A stretch of DNA of 64,000 bases from Crotophaga sulcirostris (taxonomy: Eukaryota; Chordata; Aves; Cuculiformes; Crotophagidae), in the NCBI GenBank assembly GCA_013397455.1, contig VYZB01000135.1, positions 1,807,012 through 1,871,011 of the forward strand, written 5' to 3'. Numbering within the stretch: the stretch's first letter is position 1; each line of letters begins with the position of its first letter. Below, in pieces: positions 34,689 to 48,751 of the stretch. A model generated the notes under the pieces. The model ran no database searches. It had not been told where the DNA came from and saw only the letters and a program-made list of their open reading frames with translations. The position numbers and the translations under genes were made by a program.

Positions 34689-36561
34689 TTGTCCTATAGA
34701 TGCTTTTTTCTTTTTTTAAATAAACTTGTTCTTACTTATAGGTAGAATTCTATACTGGTAGAATGTCTTCAGCATGAAGCAGCAAAAGAAACAGAGGTTA
34801 CTGTCTCACTGCAAAGGCACTTTGTGAGCAGCCAAAGCTTCCTTATGTTGCTGTGCTTCCTTCCATCCCCATAGGATTTTGTGATTATTTTGCTCCTCAG
34901 TCTCGTTGCATGGTTCTTCTGATTACCCTGGTGGTATTGTGAGCATTTGAAATGGCCCGACTGGCTGACAAAAACTGCCAGAAAGGCAGTGACTCGGCTT
35001 CCGCTGGCCAGACTCCGTCTACTGTTAATTTTGAAGCGTGTCTCTTGTCATTTCTGAATCTGGTGATCAGTCCCATTGATGATACTGTGTCTGTTAGACT
35101 TGCAGGCTGTAACCTGGCTTTTCAAAAGGGAATGTCTTAGTGAAAGGTCTTCATGCGCTATTGAGAGATGCTTCTAGAACATCTGAAAACCAAGGTATTT
35201 TAGCAGCCTATGGCTTGTGTAGAAAATGGTAGCTTCCAAGTTGCATTCGCTTTGGTTTGGGGTGAAGTTGGAAATTCAGATAACGTGTAGGCACGGGAAG
35301 AAAAATTCTTCTTCGTCTTGAGACCAGTTCTTCATAGTGTAAGAATGACTTTCAGTTTCTTCTTTTATTTGGTGCTCGCTGCACAGTAGTTCACTGAATG
35401 ACCAAACTGGCAGCTTTCCCCTGTAGAAAGGGGAACTTACTCCTCACTGCCCTTGTTTCTGCCTTCTCTGTTGCTCTGACTCTGGCAATTGTTGGGCTCT
35501 TTGGTAGATGATGTATCTTTTACTGGTTAGTTCCATGCTAGCTTTGCGAGCAGGAGAGATCAGTGAATACAGGAGTTGGTGTCTGTTAACTGCCAGGAGC
35601 AGAGGTGAAGGAGTAGCCCAGGTGTTAGATCTTTTCAGTAGCCACCCATTAAATTGACCCAACTCTGGTGACTTCATTACATCCTGATACTGCGTTGGTA
35701 ATGATGTTGAAAGAACTAGCTTATATTGACAGTTCCCTTGGTGTCTAGTAAAGGTATCATACAGAGTCCAGGTGATAAATGCCCTACAGTGTATGCTGTG
35801 AAGTAGCTTCTGCTGGTAAAACATGATTTATGTGTTCCTGGGATGTATTTGGATTGTCTGTCCAAAATAATGGTTCCTGAACATATATGGGATACTGTGG
35901 GATCTAGTTCTGCACGTGTAGGGCCTTCTGTCTTAGCTGTGTGGTTTGACTGTGCTTTGTTTTTCCCAATTGCTTTAATATTTTGTGTTTCTCCAAGGCG
36001 ATGGACTATTTTCTGCTGCTACTGCTGGTACTCTTATGTACAACATGTTCTCAGAATTTAGGAAGACAAATTCACACCCGGATGGTCATGTAGATGACTT
36101 AGGAAATGAAAATGGGAATCCACTCTGTGTGCCAGACAGATGGTTTTTGGCTCCTCCTCAGCTGATCTATTTGGTTGAACATCCTGATGGCAGCCACCTT
36201 TTTAATGCGTTTGAAGCCCTGCACTGGAGTCCATTGGGGCTGCTCCCTCAGAGTGAGTGTAGGGAAGACTGTGACCTTCCTCTAGGTGGTTGTTCTTGTA
36301 CATTACGTTAAAACCTTTGTAACTAAAGCAACACCCTCAGTAACTTAAAAAAACTTTCGCTAACCAGTCCCCTGTAAATGCTGACAGTTCTTTTGTGCTG
36401 TCGTTTTCCTTGTCCTTTCATCTGGAGGAAGCTTTTGTCAATATGCTGGTGGCATCCCTGGCAAGTTTAAGTGCTACTGAGTGATTTGGGATGCAATACA
36501 TACCATGAATTCACCGCATATGGGCTTGTGGTTATGTAGAGATAATTCAGCAGCCCTGTCA
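34689..36561 (+). other. BORCS5: BORCS5 intron 2, unique segment
   Basis: No exon or repeat family recognised in this stretch. Confidence 0.55.
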
Positions 36562-36980
36562 AACCCATGCAGCACTACAGACTAGAGGAAGTGTGGCTGG
36601 AAGGATGCCTGGTGGAAAAGGAATTAGGGGTGCTGGTTGAGAGCTGGCTGAACATGAACCCAGCAGTGTGCTCAGGTGGCCAAGAAGGCCGACAGCATCC
36701 TAGCTTGCATAAAAAATGATGGGGCCAGCAGGAGTAGGGAGGTCATTGTCCTCTTGTACTCAGTGCTGAAGAGACTGTACCTTGAATACCGTGTTCAGTT
36801 TTGGGCCTCTCAGTACAAAAAGGACATTGAGTTGCTGGACCGTGCCCAAAGAAGTGCAACAAAGCTGGTGAAGGGGCTGGAGCACAAATCTTCAGAGGAG
36901 CAGCTGAGGGAACTGAAATTGTTTAGCTTGGAGAAGAAGAGGGTGAGGGAAGGCATTGCTCTCTACAACTGCCTGAAAGT
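36562..36980 (+). repeat. CR1 LINE fragment (internal, lacks 3' end)
   Basis: Plus-strand CR1 ORF remnant from GCAGCACTACAGACTAGAGG through AAGGCCGACAGCATCCT, GGGAGGTCATTGTCCTC and AACAAAGCTGGTGAAGG to TACAACTGCCTGAAAG, where similarity stops. Unlike most copies here it lacks the 3' UTR, so a later deletion or rearrangement removed its 3' end. The frame 36676-37020 keeps about 100 codons of degraded RT C-terminus. Confidence 0.93.
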
Positions 36981-39900
36981 GAGTGCATGTCTGCCTGATT
37001 TTTTGTTTGTTTATTTTTAAGACTTGTGGTGTTAAAGCGCTGCCTCTCCATTTTGGTTTCATGACTCTAAACTAGCTCTGAAAAGAGAACCTAGGAGATG
37101 CCTCAGTTTGAAAGAAAAGCTCTCCTTTCCTTAAAAAGATAGTTGGAGGAGAGGAGGAGAATGAAGGCGATGTCTTATTGCCCTGTGTTTGTCAATGGTT
37201 TGTTGACATTTTGGACACCTGGACCTTTCATTTTTGGATATTATCCAAACAACATTCTCAATGCCAGTTGGAAGAATATTAGGGACTGTGGATACTCAGT
37301 TGTCTACCTTTTTTCCTCACCTCCCTTTTCAAGCTGTTCCATACCATGTAGTAAAGTGTGTATTTTGGCAGATTGAAAGAATGAGTGTGTCTGGAAATGC
37401 GATACATCTGACTGGTAAGGTATAGGAGCTAGTGTGCTCTATTGGAATGTCACTGATGAGTCTTTCTCACACAAGGATAAGTATATGTTGGGAAAGCACT
37501 TACAGCACATCTGTGGTTCGTTTATTTTTTTGTATGTGGGTTTGTTTGTTTTGTTTTTTTTGAGTCCCAGAAGTACTCCAAGTATCTAAACCCGGATGGT
37601 TTTTTTTTTCCTTCCCCTTTTTTGCCTTCATGTTTGTGTGCATTGTTTCAGCGTTGTTGTATTGCTTATTAGTTAAGACTTGCTCATAAAACTTAACTAG
37701 TTGAGTCTGTGCCTGAAGGGCCAAGGAAATTTCTCTTCCTGCCTTCCCTGCTTGGTGTGTATGTGGACAGAAAATTTTAGTGTCTTTAGTTACTCTGGTA
37801 ATGAGCAACATAGATGTGTTCAGAGGGAGATGCACAGGAAAAGGCCATGAGTGCTGAAACAAAATAGCTGAGTTTACCTAATGAGAAATGTCTGCCATGG
37901 TGGAGGAAAGAATGAGTGGTAATTACTTATTTGAAACAGCATTTTAATGAGGAATCTCTCCACTTATAAATAAAACAGATTTCTCTGTTGCCTTCGTCAG
38001 TGGTCACTTTAGTTATGAAGAAGTTCTACTTCCCTGTTTTCTGGTTTTGAAAATCTAAAATAAATCATAAGAAGAATGAGTTAGATGTGCCAAAGGTCAT
38101 TTGGCCATTACCTCTGGTGTGGGCCTGCTGTTAGGAATCTGTGAAACTGTCAATGGAAAGCAGGAAAAAATGAAGTCTAAAATCCTTCCGAGATATTCCC
38201 CACATATTCACAGCTTCTGCATCCATCCTCAAAAAAAACCCAAACCCAGCCTCAAAGTGTTTTGGCCCAGAGTCCCTATGCTAGAGCCATGTAGCTTGAC
38301 ACGTTTTCTTCCAGGTGCCTTCCCAGTGAAGGTGAGCTGTATACTTCCCAGTGGGTGTGTGGCTGGCTGACAGAAAGCATCAGCCAAGTGCACTATGCTG
38401 TTTAAACCTCGTTCACCCTCAGTACTGACTTATAATTTTATGCAGTGGCAGGACATTTCTTTTAAATACTCCTTTTTCTCCATCTCTGTAAATGAAAGAC
38501 TAAAGCACCAATCCACTCATTTACCAACAATGTTGGTTTTTTTCTAAATTGTACCTATTAGTATATGCCTTAACTTCAAATACAGTTTGCTTTAATATAT
38601 GTGTGTGTACATACTTTATATTGTATGTATATGCTATGCCTACAAATGGTGTGTGTATATAGTATGTATTTTCTGTACATACAAACCGTACCTTTATAGT
38701 TCACTGCTTGTGATTCTGCTTGCCCCCCTGTAATGTTGCTTTGCTTGACTAGTGGCCATTTCTGGAATGCTTGTCTTGCTGCTAGGCCAACACTAGTGTG
38801 TCAGTGGATTGCTTTGGAAAAATGAGCCTTTCTATTTGATCTTAGGCTTTATAGGAGTTAATAAGTTTATCCAAATCTAGAAGTTTATTTGGTTTTAGGC
38901 CAATCAATTTATTGAGAAAGATTCCCATTAACCAACAGGCACAGCATAAATTATTACAACCTAAGTCCTAGTTCTTGATTTTTATTTTTTTTCCTATGAG
39001 TGCTGATTCTGTTAAGTAGCCATGGTAAAGGTAGAGGGTGAGTGGATACTTCTCTATCTACTGCCTGTCTGCAGTTAACTGTATTTTCTATAATGTCACA
39101 TCATTCAAAAGCTCTGCTCTTGTCTTTATTTCCCTGCCTGAACAACGTTAGAGGAATAAAAAGAAGATTCCTGTAAGTCCTATGTGTAGGTAATACCCCC
39201 TTTTCTAATTAAGAGTTTTGCTTACTAAAATTCTGTAAAGATAAAAAGGCTATTAAGGTAGAAGTGAAAAAACAAGTCTACTCAAACTTGTTATCAAAAG
39301 CAGCATGGTGGGAGCTTAGTTTAATCATGTTCTCTCTGTATAATTGTGTAAGATGAGATGAACAACCAAGCAATAAAGCACAGGTCAGCAAGCGCACTGT
39401 TATAAAGCCTTTGAAGTTGATAATCAAATTTGATCCGCCTCTATTTCTTTCTTAGGACAGCTTAACAAAAGGGAAAATAGGAGTTTAGTGGTTCATTTGG
39501 TTTGAACAGTGGGGTGTGACTCACTGAATTTTGTATTATTCCCTCTATTTTCCATGTGAGGATGATCGTGTCATGCTTGGCTTAGTTGTCTGCACCCTCG
39601 CACATGTAAACCAGAAGATGCACAATTTCAGGTTACATACTGAATCCCGATATGCAGATGATGTGCTGGAGATACTGCTTTTCAATTTGCAGTAGTAACA
39701 AAATTACTAGTAGTAATGTTTAGTAGGAACTGGAATTTCTGCCTGTTGCAGTTGTGCATAAGCACCACTCTGCCAGTGTGCTGTACAGCTGAACTTTGAA
39801 ACCCTGCATTCCTGTGTAGTTTTAGCTGTTTTGCACATCTGTCTCTCATGTTCCAAAGTGTCTAATAACCAATACTGGCATGCAATTTCAGAGAAGACAT

Positions 39901-42519
39901 GGTATGTCCTGTTTGATCTTGATGTGTTCCTTAAATGTAAAATGTGATGCAGTGTTATATCTCCTGCCTGATGGACTATTGTATTAGAGATCCACTTTGA
40001 GCTGGTTTGAGCCACTGTATCCAATATGATTTTTCACTTGGTAAAGAATTGAAGCTCAAAAGTAAGTGCAGGTACTGTTACGAGAAGTATTTTCTAGTGA
40101 GGTTAAGAGTAAACAGTATAAATATTAGGCTGCAGTTTGAATTCACTTTTCTCTTTTTTTTTTCTCTTTGAGTAGCTGGTGCATATAGAAACTATACTCT
40201 TGAAATGGTAGGTGAGTCTGTTCTAATGCAGCGAAAAAAAGGGACTTCATGATCACAGGATGTAGTCCTCTCATTGATACAGTTGAGATAACCCTTCAAA
40301 GTCATTCGTGTAACTTGTGCAGACAGAAATATCGGAGTGTAGACTGCAGTTCAGTGTTTCAATCAAGGACCTGAGAACCTGAGTCAATAAACTGGTTTCT
40401 TTCCACTGTGTCATATCAGCCTGGCAATGATGTACTGAGCCCAAGGGAAAGGTGTAACAGCGTGTGGAACCTTTGAATGTGGCTGCGGAGCGGTGCTTTG
40501 GAGTCAAGGGGACAGCATCACAGGCTGCCAGTAAGTAACTCCACTGATTACTACTGTGAAAGAGGTGCTTTACTCCTCTATTATTCATTAGTCCTATGAA
40601 ATGCAGAGGCGTCTCTTGCACAGCAGCCCTTCAGCTCGGTGCTGCAATGTCCTTTCTCTGTTTTCCTGTTTGCTGTTATTTACATGTATTTACATGTTAT
40701 TTGCAATTGTATTTCCTGTGGCTGTAGTCCTTTGTGACTACTGAGACTTGACTAGACTGCACTGTAGGTAACTGCCACACGGTGTCACTGGAATACAAAA
40801 GGAGTGGTAGATGTGATTGAAAAGGATTGGTAGCCTTGCTGAAACAGTGCGTGGGAAACTGCTTTCTGTTCAAGCTCTTTTCATGAACATTTGTGTTCCA
40901 GTTCCATTCTGTGTACCAGGTGACCAAGATGTTGGTGGCCTTGCTGGCCAGCTGGGCTTGGTACCAGCTGGACCTATGAGCTGAGCCACACAGTGCTTAA
41001 CTGAGAGGTGACTGACTGCAGGCTGAAACAGTACTGGGACTGTGAGGAGGAGATGGTGGAGACATCTTCAGCTGAAAGTCTTTCAGAAGTTTTTATGATC
41101 ATGAAAAATAAAACTTTAGTGTGCCACTTATTTTCAGTGGGTGATAATAGGGGCTTTCTAAGTGCTTATAGTGAGAAAATGAAAGTATAGATCAGCAGTA
41201 ATTCAGATGGAAGCACTTGAGGTCAGCTTTTCTACATGGCTATTGATCCTCACCTCAGTACACTATCTGTAACTTAGAATTTAATAGTATTTTCTCGGCA
41301 GCACAGTTTTGATCATAGGTTTGTTGAAGACTAAGGTATTCTCATCCCAAGATACTGTTGCATGGTAATTTTTTACCCAGTGGGCCATTGTGCTGGGGAA
41401 AATGTTCATCCAGCACAGGGAATGGAACTGGGGAACTGATGTGTCTAGAAAATGATTGCAACACTCTCTCCTCCCCACCCCCAACCCAAAAATGTTCAGC
41501 TCAATCTGATCTCCTTTCCGGTTCATCACCAGCCCTGCAAACCAGTGTTACTGCCAGAGCGCACAGCACTGTATGAACTGAGATCCTTTAGCTACTGTGG
41601 GAGGGGAGAGGTGAAATGAGAAAGGGGGAAAAGGGAAGAAATTATGCATCTATTTAGTGATGACCTAAAACTCCAGACTTTTACACCACCTTCCTAGCAT
41701 ATGGAGTACAGCTAATTTGAAGTAAATGAACACACTTATTTGGGGAGAATCTTTGAGTAGATGTATCTCATCAATACAATGTAAAATCCAACATTTTGCT
41801 AGGATTTTCCTAGGAGGCAGTGTGTGGAAGGGAAATGTCATGAACCTCTGAAGGCCATCTCTGTGGCCTTGAAAATGTCATTAAGATATCTTATTTTCAG
41901 TCTATCATGCCAGTAAAAGCCCTTTGACTTTGCAAGGGTTTTCTGTGGTTCACTTTTCATTAATGTTTTAATGGGGGGTGTGTATACCAAAACATCTGGT
42001 TGTTAGCTGGAGAGTAATGACCTCTACTATATGCTCTCCAAAACTTTTGGTGCTTGGGAAGGTGTTGGCACTCACCAGGAACTCGAGGCTATAACCTATT
42101 TGCATATAAGTAGTTTTCAAAAACTAAAATGCTAGTATAGGCAACCTTTGTGCTTACCTAAACTTGTTTTCAGTGAGACACCGTGTGAAATTGCTTGTGC
42201 ATGTTGTTCTCTCCCTGAACTGACTGTTCAAAGTGAGGTTGCCGGCAAGACGTGCCTCTTCAGCACTTGGACTTTGATATAAAATTACTGGAGTCTGAGT
42301 TTCCTTGTTTCAAATTCATCGTTTCTGCAAACTCTTTCTAAACTCATGTGCCAGTTAAGAGGGATGGGAAGCTGCGTTTCAAGTTAAACCAGAAGGAGAG
42401 TGCTGTGGAAATTCCTTCTCCTGAAGCATGCCTTTCTTTTCCAGATATTACCTGGCTTAGACCACATCATCTTTTCTTACTAGGTTTTTAGTCCTGATGT
42501 GTTATGTCCTTAGTGTGGT
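36981..42519 (+). other. BORCS5: BORCS5 intron 2, unique segment with microsatellites
   Basis: Unique DNA with a T-rich/TTTG tract near 37520-37560 and a degenerate TG/TA stretch at about 38595-38690 (ATATGTGTGTGTACATAC). No exon of BORCS5 or another gene was recognised. Confidence 0.55.
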
Positions 42520-42843
42520 GGCTTGCCAACAGGAAAGATAAGGGGTTCCTTAACAGGGAGTGTAGTGATAGGACAAGGGGTAACGGTTTTAAGCTGAAAA
42601 AGGGGAGATTTAGATTAAATATTAAGAAGAAATTTTTTAGTGTGAGAGTGGTGAAGTGCTGGAACAGGTTGTCCAGGGAAGCTGCGGATGCCCCCTCCCT
42701 GGAGGTGTTCAAGACCAGGTTTGATGGGGCTTTGAACAACTTGATCTAGTGGAAGGTGTCTGTGTCCAGAGCAGGGGGATTGGAACTGGATGATCTTTAA
42801 GGTCCCTTCCAACTCAAACCATGCTGTGATTCTATTCTATGAT
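42520..42843 (+). repeat. CR1 LINE fragment (3' end)
   Basis: Plus-strand copy with GTGATAGGACAAGGGGTAAC, GGGGAGATTTAGATTAAATA, CCCTCCCTGGAGGTGTT, ending CTGTGATTCTATTCTATGAT. It is closely related to the copy at 48380-48751. Confidence 0.95.
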
Positions 42844-45800
42844 TTTTTTCCTGTGTTTGCAGGCAATGCTTCAAAGACAGGTTGTGACTTACCCTGTCCA
42901 ATGTACCTTGGAACGTTGCATCTTCTCGAGGGCCTTTGTGTGTAACTGGAAGTTGACCTGGAGTCTGCTGCACTGCAGATACCACTTGCAGTTGTGGCAG
43001 TGTAAATGGAACGTTTTGAAAAAGCTCCCTGAAAAGTGTGATCTTTGTATGGATCAGAACACTATAAGTCATAGTGATCAAGAGACTTCAAAAAACATTG
43101 TAACTTTTATCTGGCGGTGCTTCAGTGAGTAAACATTTACGTTCAGTTTTTGGTGAGACCAAGATTGTGTGATGTACTCCAAGAAGCAGGAGAGGGGTAC
43201 TGCAGTGCATATCCTAGTGATATGTTTCACAAGATTTTAATAAATCTGCTTATGTTTCAAAATGTTCTTTTCAACATGATACAAAACGCAAATAGAACTG
43301 CTAGAAAGGCACTGCTGACACTTTTGGTGCTGACTGATCTCTCTTTGCAGGGACTGGGTCATTGATGTTCAGCAGGCTTAGGAGGAGGATGGGCAAAAGA
43401 TTGGTCAGGGTTTTTTTTGCTGATTTCTGATTTCAAAGCATGAACCAAAAGGGAAAACTATTATTTTCCTTTTAATCCTTACGTCTCTTCATTTCATCTG
43501 TCTAAACAGATTTTTTTTCTGTAATAGGAAGCAAGAGATACTGGAGATGGAACTTCTTAAGTAATGCATGCTGCTTTACCTCCTGTGAGATGCAATCTCA
43601 TTTTCTCTGATATGGAAGTGGCAAAACCCAAATGATTGGAACGGAAGTACATGTTTGTATTTATTACTTTTGTACAAACAGGGTGACTTAGAAAAGAATA
43701 CTGACCATGTTGCTTTTTATTGCCTCTCATTGAGCTTTGTATCACCAGTTTTTGTATTAACTGAAGTTTGGAGTCAGTTTGGGTGGTGACTGAGTGGCTT
43801 CCATTGCAATAGTTTGAAAATGCCAACTATTCTATGTTTCTCTAGTTATCCATCTGTTTTATTGTATTTTGTGGTACAGAAAGCACTAAAGGAAGCAACC
43901 ATTAGTCATTAAGATTAGACGCTTCACTTTTTTTCTTCAACATTTGCATACTTTTTTGTTGTTGTTGTTAACTAAAATAATTTCCAAGCTCTGAAGTGTG
44001 CTTGGATGTATGGGTGTGTGGTGGCAGAAAGAAAATTGCTGTTTTGTCAGAGGTCAATCTAAACTTCACACAGCTTTGTGATCTTTGGAACTAAGAACCT
44101 AGTGGAACTTGAAAGATGGAATTGACTGCAACTCTACTTTCTCCTAACACAGGGTGGTCCAGAGACCTGAGGTGCAAACATGGACTCACTTTGGCTGACC
44201 TAACACATGAGGTGCTGCAGGACCGTGCTTTGGAGGGGACAGGGATTTGGCTGTGGCTTCAAATTTTGTGGGCTGTTTAGCCTCTTGCCTCAACCTGGCA
44301 ACACAGAAGTTACAAAAAAGTGCAAACCCATATTTTTTTTTGTCCATGTTGGCTTTGACATCTTACCAGTAAAGCAAAAAGCCAGTAACAAATGCATTGC
44401 CCTATGGGTAAGGATCACTGCAGGCAGTTGGCATTTGCTTACTTTATTTCCTAATAAAGACAACAGATGATAAAAATCAGACTTTGGTCTGCATATTAAA
44501 TTGGTCTCAAGTTGTAATCATTTCAAGGATCCAGATGGCTGGTTTGATGAATTTCATTTAGTTAGTTATTTATTTTTCCACGTTGTGAGTCTAATTAAAG
44601 TAATTGTGATCCTGGCTTGGACAACCTGTGTGCGGATATTAGGTGATACTTACAGCTTCTTATCGAATGACCAACAAAAAGAGAAAAATAAAATTTCATA
44701 TTAATTTGTTTCAGTCTCTTGTGATACCTAGCTGCCAGTGAAGCAACATTACCTGCGAAATGGAGATAAATGTGATGCTTCTGGCTGTCCTTGCTTAGTT
44801 GTAAAGTGTTCTGTCTTTAATATCTGGATATTAGGAGCATCTTCTGGTATCTTTGTGGACAGCAAACAAAACTAATGATAGTCATTAGCAAAGTTTTGTG
44901 AAAAAACATATGTTTCTTTTGCTGTCGAAGAGATTGCTGATCCTTGTCACCTTGTAAATGGTTCCTGTGCTGCTAGTTTGAACAACAGGGCGTTTAGGTA
45001 TCTTACTTCTAAAAATTATCTGCTGCTCTGGGGTCTTTGTGTGAATATACTATCTATGTGAACGACCCTACTACTATAAAACTCTAATTAAAATTTCAAG
45101 TTAGATGTGTTCTTCAACTAGTTGTTTTTGTTTTGTTTTGTTTTTTGCTGTTGCTGTCTTGAAATTAGGAAGAAGCAATCCAGTTCTGTGTGTAGCATTT
45201 TCATAGACATGTAGAGGTGCAGGGTCGATGGGAATGGGAAGATGTTAACTGGCTCCACACGTTGATAGGGACATGTGAAGTATTTAAAAGTCTGTTTGCT
45301 AGTAGTTTAGAAACTTCTGGAGGTTGATGAGAAGCTTGATACAAACCTAGGTCTTGCATTCACTAGGTTGTAATTATTGCAACTATAGTGAGTAAGGAAT
45401 TTGATCAGTACTGAAGTGGACGTCATAGCCCTTAATGTTTAATGAATACTAGCACATTAATAAATCAGTGTATCAAATGTCAAAGGTACTGCAGGAAACA
45501 AAAATTAACAGACCTAAAGTGATGAAAACCAGCAGATCCTTCTGATGTAAAATACAGACAGGTGTCAAGAATTTTTAAAAATACTGGAAGTCTCTTTTAC
45601 GTCGTTCTTATGTTTTAGGCATACTGATATGCCTAACTCTTGCAGTGATGAAGGGAGACATGGGATTTATTGAACCTGTAAGGCAGAGGTTTTCTGTGAC
45701 GTTGGCCTTGACTTTCTCCAAATCGGCTTTTAAATATATTACACTTAATATTTTTGTTTTTGAAAAGCACAAAAAAACCCATTTTAAGAAATTAGGACCT

Positions 45801-48379
45801 AAAAAAAAAAAGCATTAAAAAAACCAAAACAAAACATAACAAACAACCAAAAAACCAAGAACAAATATGTTTCTCCAAAGCACCTCTTAAAATGATCTCT
45901 AGTACATCAGCTGATGGATTGGGCTGTAGTGGTGTTTTAGATGTCCCATTCTTTACTTTAAACATCAAACGCCTTTTTTTAAGTATCTGAATCCAATTAC
46001 TTTTATTGTCAATGTTTGCATCTGTATTTGGAGGAACAATATGAAGAATCAGCCTAGCCCTTCATGCCAGGCAATGGGACAAATGTGGGAAGAGTAGATT
46101 GATTTTTCATGTCAGCTCTTACCTGCACAAGGAAAACTGTGGCATTCTGTCTGCTTTGGTGACACCTCAGCTTGCAGAGGAAAACATCTACAAAGGTTCA
46201 AGTTGAAGTTTTGGTTGCACTGAATATTTAAAATCTAAATTAAAATTAAGTAGTTTTCCTGTGCAGTGAATCGACTGGAGTGAGTTAGATATGGAGGCAC
46301 TGTACTGTGACAGTAGAACTGATGCAAGAAAGGTTGATCTCTCAGTAAAGATATGGAAAATTGGTTGAGTGAGTTGGGTGAAAATGGACTGTGCTCATGT
46401 GTGCCATCATGGTCAATGTGCAACAAGGAGAGATAAGGATGTTACCTATAGGACAAAAGAAAAGGGAGAAATTGTTAAATATTGACAGATCAGATATACT
46501 TTTGGAAAAAGAGAAACTGAGGTTGTTTGTTTTCCAACCTCTAATCAATTAATATTTAACCAGTGGTTACGAACTCATCTCTACTATCTGTTCCTTGTAA
46601 ATGAAATTTTAGGATGAAAGAAAAATAGAGTGGTCAGCATAACTGAGGAACTATATGGGAAATAAAAAAGGGAAAATGTTTATCGTAGATTAGGAACTTG
46701 AATTGGCTCATTGTGGGATCCAGCAGGCACTGGGGCTGGCCTGGGCAGAAATCCCATAGGTTGTGGAGTGAGGTCACGTCGAGGCCAGCTGAGATCAGCT
46801 TTACCAGTTGTGAAGCCACAACCTCTTGCAGTTGAGTAATGCTGGAGCATACAGGCTCACAGGAATGTGGTTGCTACGTCATTCTCCATAAATCCATCAC
46901 ACAGATTTCCATCTGGAAACATCTGGCAATGTGCTGGTTCAAACTAGCTGTCCCAGCTAGGTACTTCAGAACTAAGGAGATGCATATCTTGGCAGTTTGA
47001 AGGCAAACATGTTACCAAATTAAGTTCTGGACTTGCTGCACAGAAGATAACATGCACTGATTTTACTGAGATCCAAGGGTTTTCTGTGAAGTGTCCTGGC
47101 TGTTTTCACTTCTAAGCTTTGCTGACCAGCTTATCCCTTTGGAAGTGAGGAGCGGGCTGCAAGGTTGGCTGTGCAGCGGCTGTGGGTGGTGGTGAGGTGG
47201 CAGGACCAGAAGTCCAGCTGTCTCAGCTGGATCAGTGGACTTGCACCTCCGTGGCTTTCTGCACAAATATTTGGTACTGTGCTCTTTGATTCCATTTAAT
47301 GTAGTGATTTTTCCCAAAATAGGGGTGAACAAATCAGGCTAAGCTAATGATCTGGGGCTTTCTTCCTAAAAGGAACAGAGTTGGTCTTTTCTTTGGAAAG
47401 CAGTCATCAGAAGAAACTGAGGTTTAAAAAAGATAAAAAAGTTCTGAGACTGTTCACAAGCTTTTTGTTTAGAAACTATTTCAATGTTGAATATTTTGAT
47501 GCTTTTGATTTTCTCCCTTCTCTATTCTTCTTAACTAAAGGGGCTTAATAGGAAAACAAAATCTGTACTACTTATCATTTTTGACCTCACTGAAGTTTTT
47601 CAGAAGGCAGATCACAGACTGTACTGTGCTGAACTGCCTCTTTATTATCCAGATTGCTATGCTTATTTTTCTTGCTTATCAAAATAAGATAGAGTGAAAT
47701 ACAGATAAAAATGTATTCTTATATTGTTCAAGCCCTGAATATCAGAAAATAAAATGAAATCAATCTTACTATGCAGCTGAGAACCACAGAAATCTCTCTT
47801 GCATTTCCCCAGCTTCTAGTCTGTACTACAGTGCCTTAAATGAAGCTTCCAGTGTGTGTGGGTTCCTGTTTCTTTGACTGAAGTCTTTATGCATGTAAGA
47901 ACAAAATGAATGTGACCTCTTCTCAAGCAGTTTTCTCCTCCTGTGGCCCACCGCACCAGTAACTTCCCCTCTGAAATATTTCTGTCACAAAATGGAACCA
48001 CAAATGCAGCCTTGCATGAAATAGAAAGGATTTAGGTTGATGGCAGTTGGTTTTAAAAAAATAAGAGATTTCCTAGTATGGGAATTTTCAGAAGCAAGGG
48101 CATTGCTCAGGCATGAGATGGTTGAGAGAGGGCAGACTAACAGATAATGTGCTAAATTGTGTGTCATGGTATGCCTAATGTTTTTGTTGTGTAAGACTAG
48201 TTATTGGGTTGTTTCTTGGAATTAAAAGCAAATTGTGCATTTTATTATTATTATTACTACTCATTTTATATTAGGTACAGGTGAAGCCAATGTTTTATTA
48301 ATGTCAGAGTGGGAAGGAGGATTTGGCTTTAGCTTAATATTTACCAGTGCCCAAAAGGGTGTTATTCAGCTTAATATAT
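42844..48379 (+). other. BORCS5: BORCS5 intron 2, unique segment
   Basis: Unique DNA. An A-rich patch lies at about 45768-45866 (AAAACCAAAACAAAACATAA and similar), a (TTTTG)n run at about 45123-45146 and a (TTA)n run at about 48241-48257. No exon was recognised. Confidence 0.55.
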
Positions 48380-48751
48380 CAGAGTTGAGGTTGTTCAGCC
48401 TAGAGGAGAGAAGCCTTCCAGTTCTTAAAGGGGGCCTACAGGAATGCCAGGGAAGGGCTTTTTATCAGGGAGTGCAGTGATAGGACAAGGGGTAATGGTT
48501 TTAAGGTGAAAGAGGGGAGATTTAGATTAGATATTAGGAAGAAATTTTTTAGTGTGAGGGTGGTGAGGTACTGGAACAGGTTGCTCAGAGAAGTTGTGGA
48601 TTCCCCCTCCCTGGAGGTGTTCAAGGCCAGGTTGGATGAGGCTATGAGCAGCCTGGGCTGGTAGAAGGTGTCCTTGCCCATGGCAGGGGGGATGGCACTG
48701 GATCAACTTAAAGGTCCCTTCTGACCCAAACCATTCTATGATTCTATGATT
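48380..48751 (+). repeat. CR1 LINE fragment (3' end)
   Basis: Plus-strand copy from GTTGAGGTTGTTCAGCC through GTGATAGGACAAGGGGTAAT and CCCTCCCTGGAGGTGTT to CCATTCTATGATTCTATGAT. It belongs to the same subfamily as 42520-42843, judging by the shared AAATTTTTTAGTGTGAG block. Confidence 0.95.
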
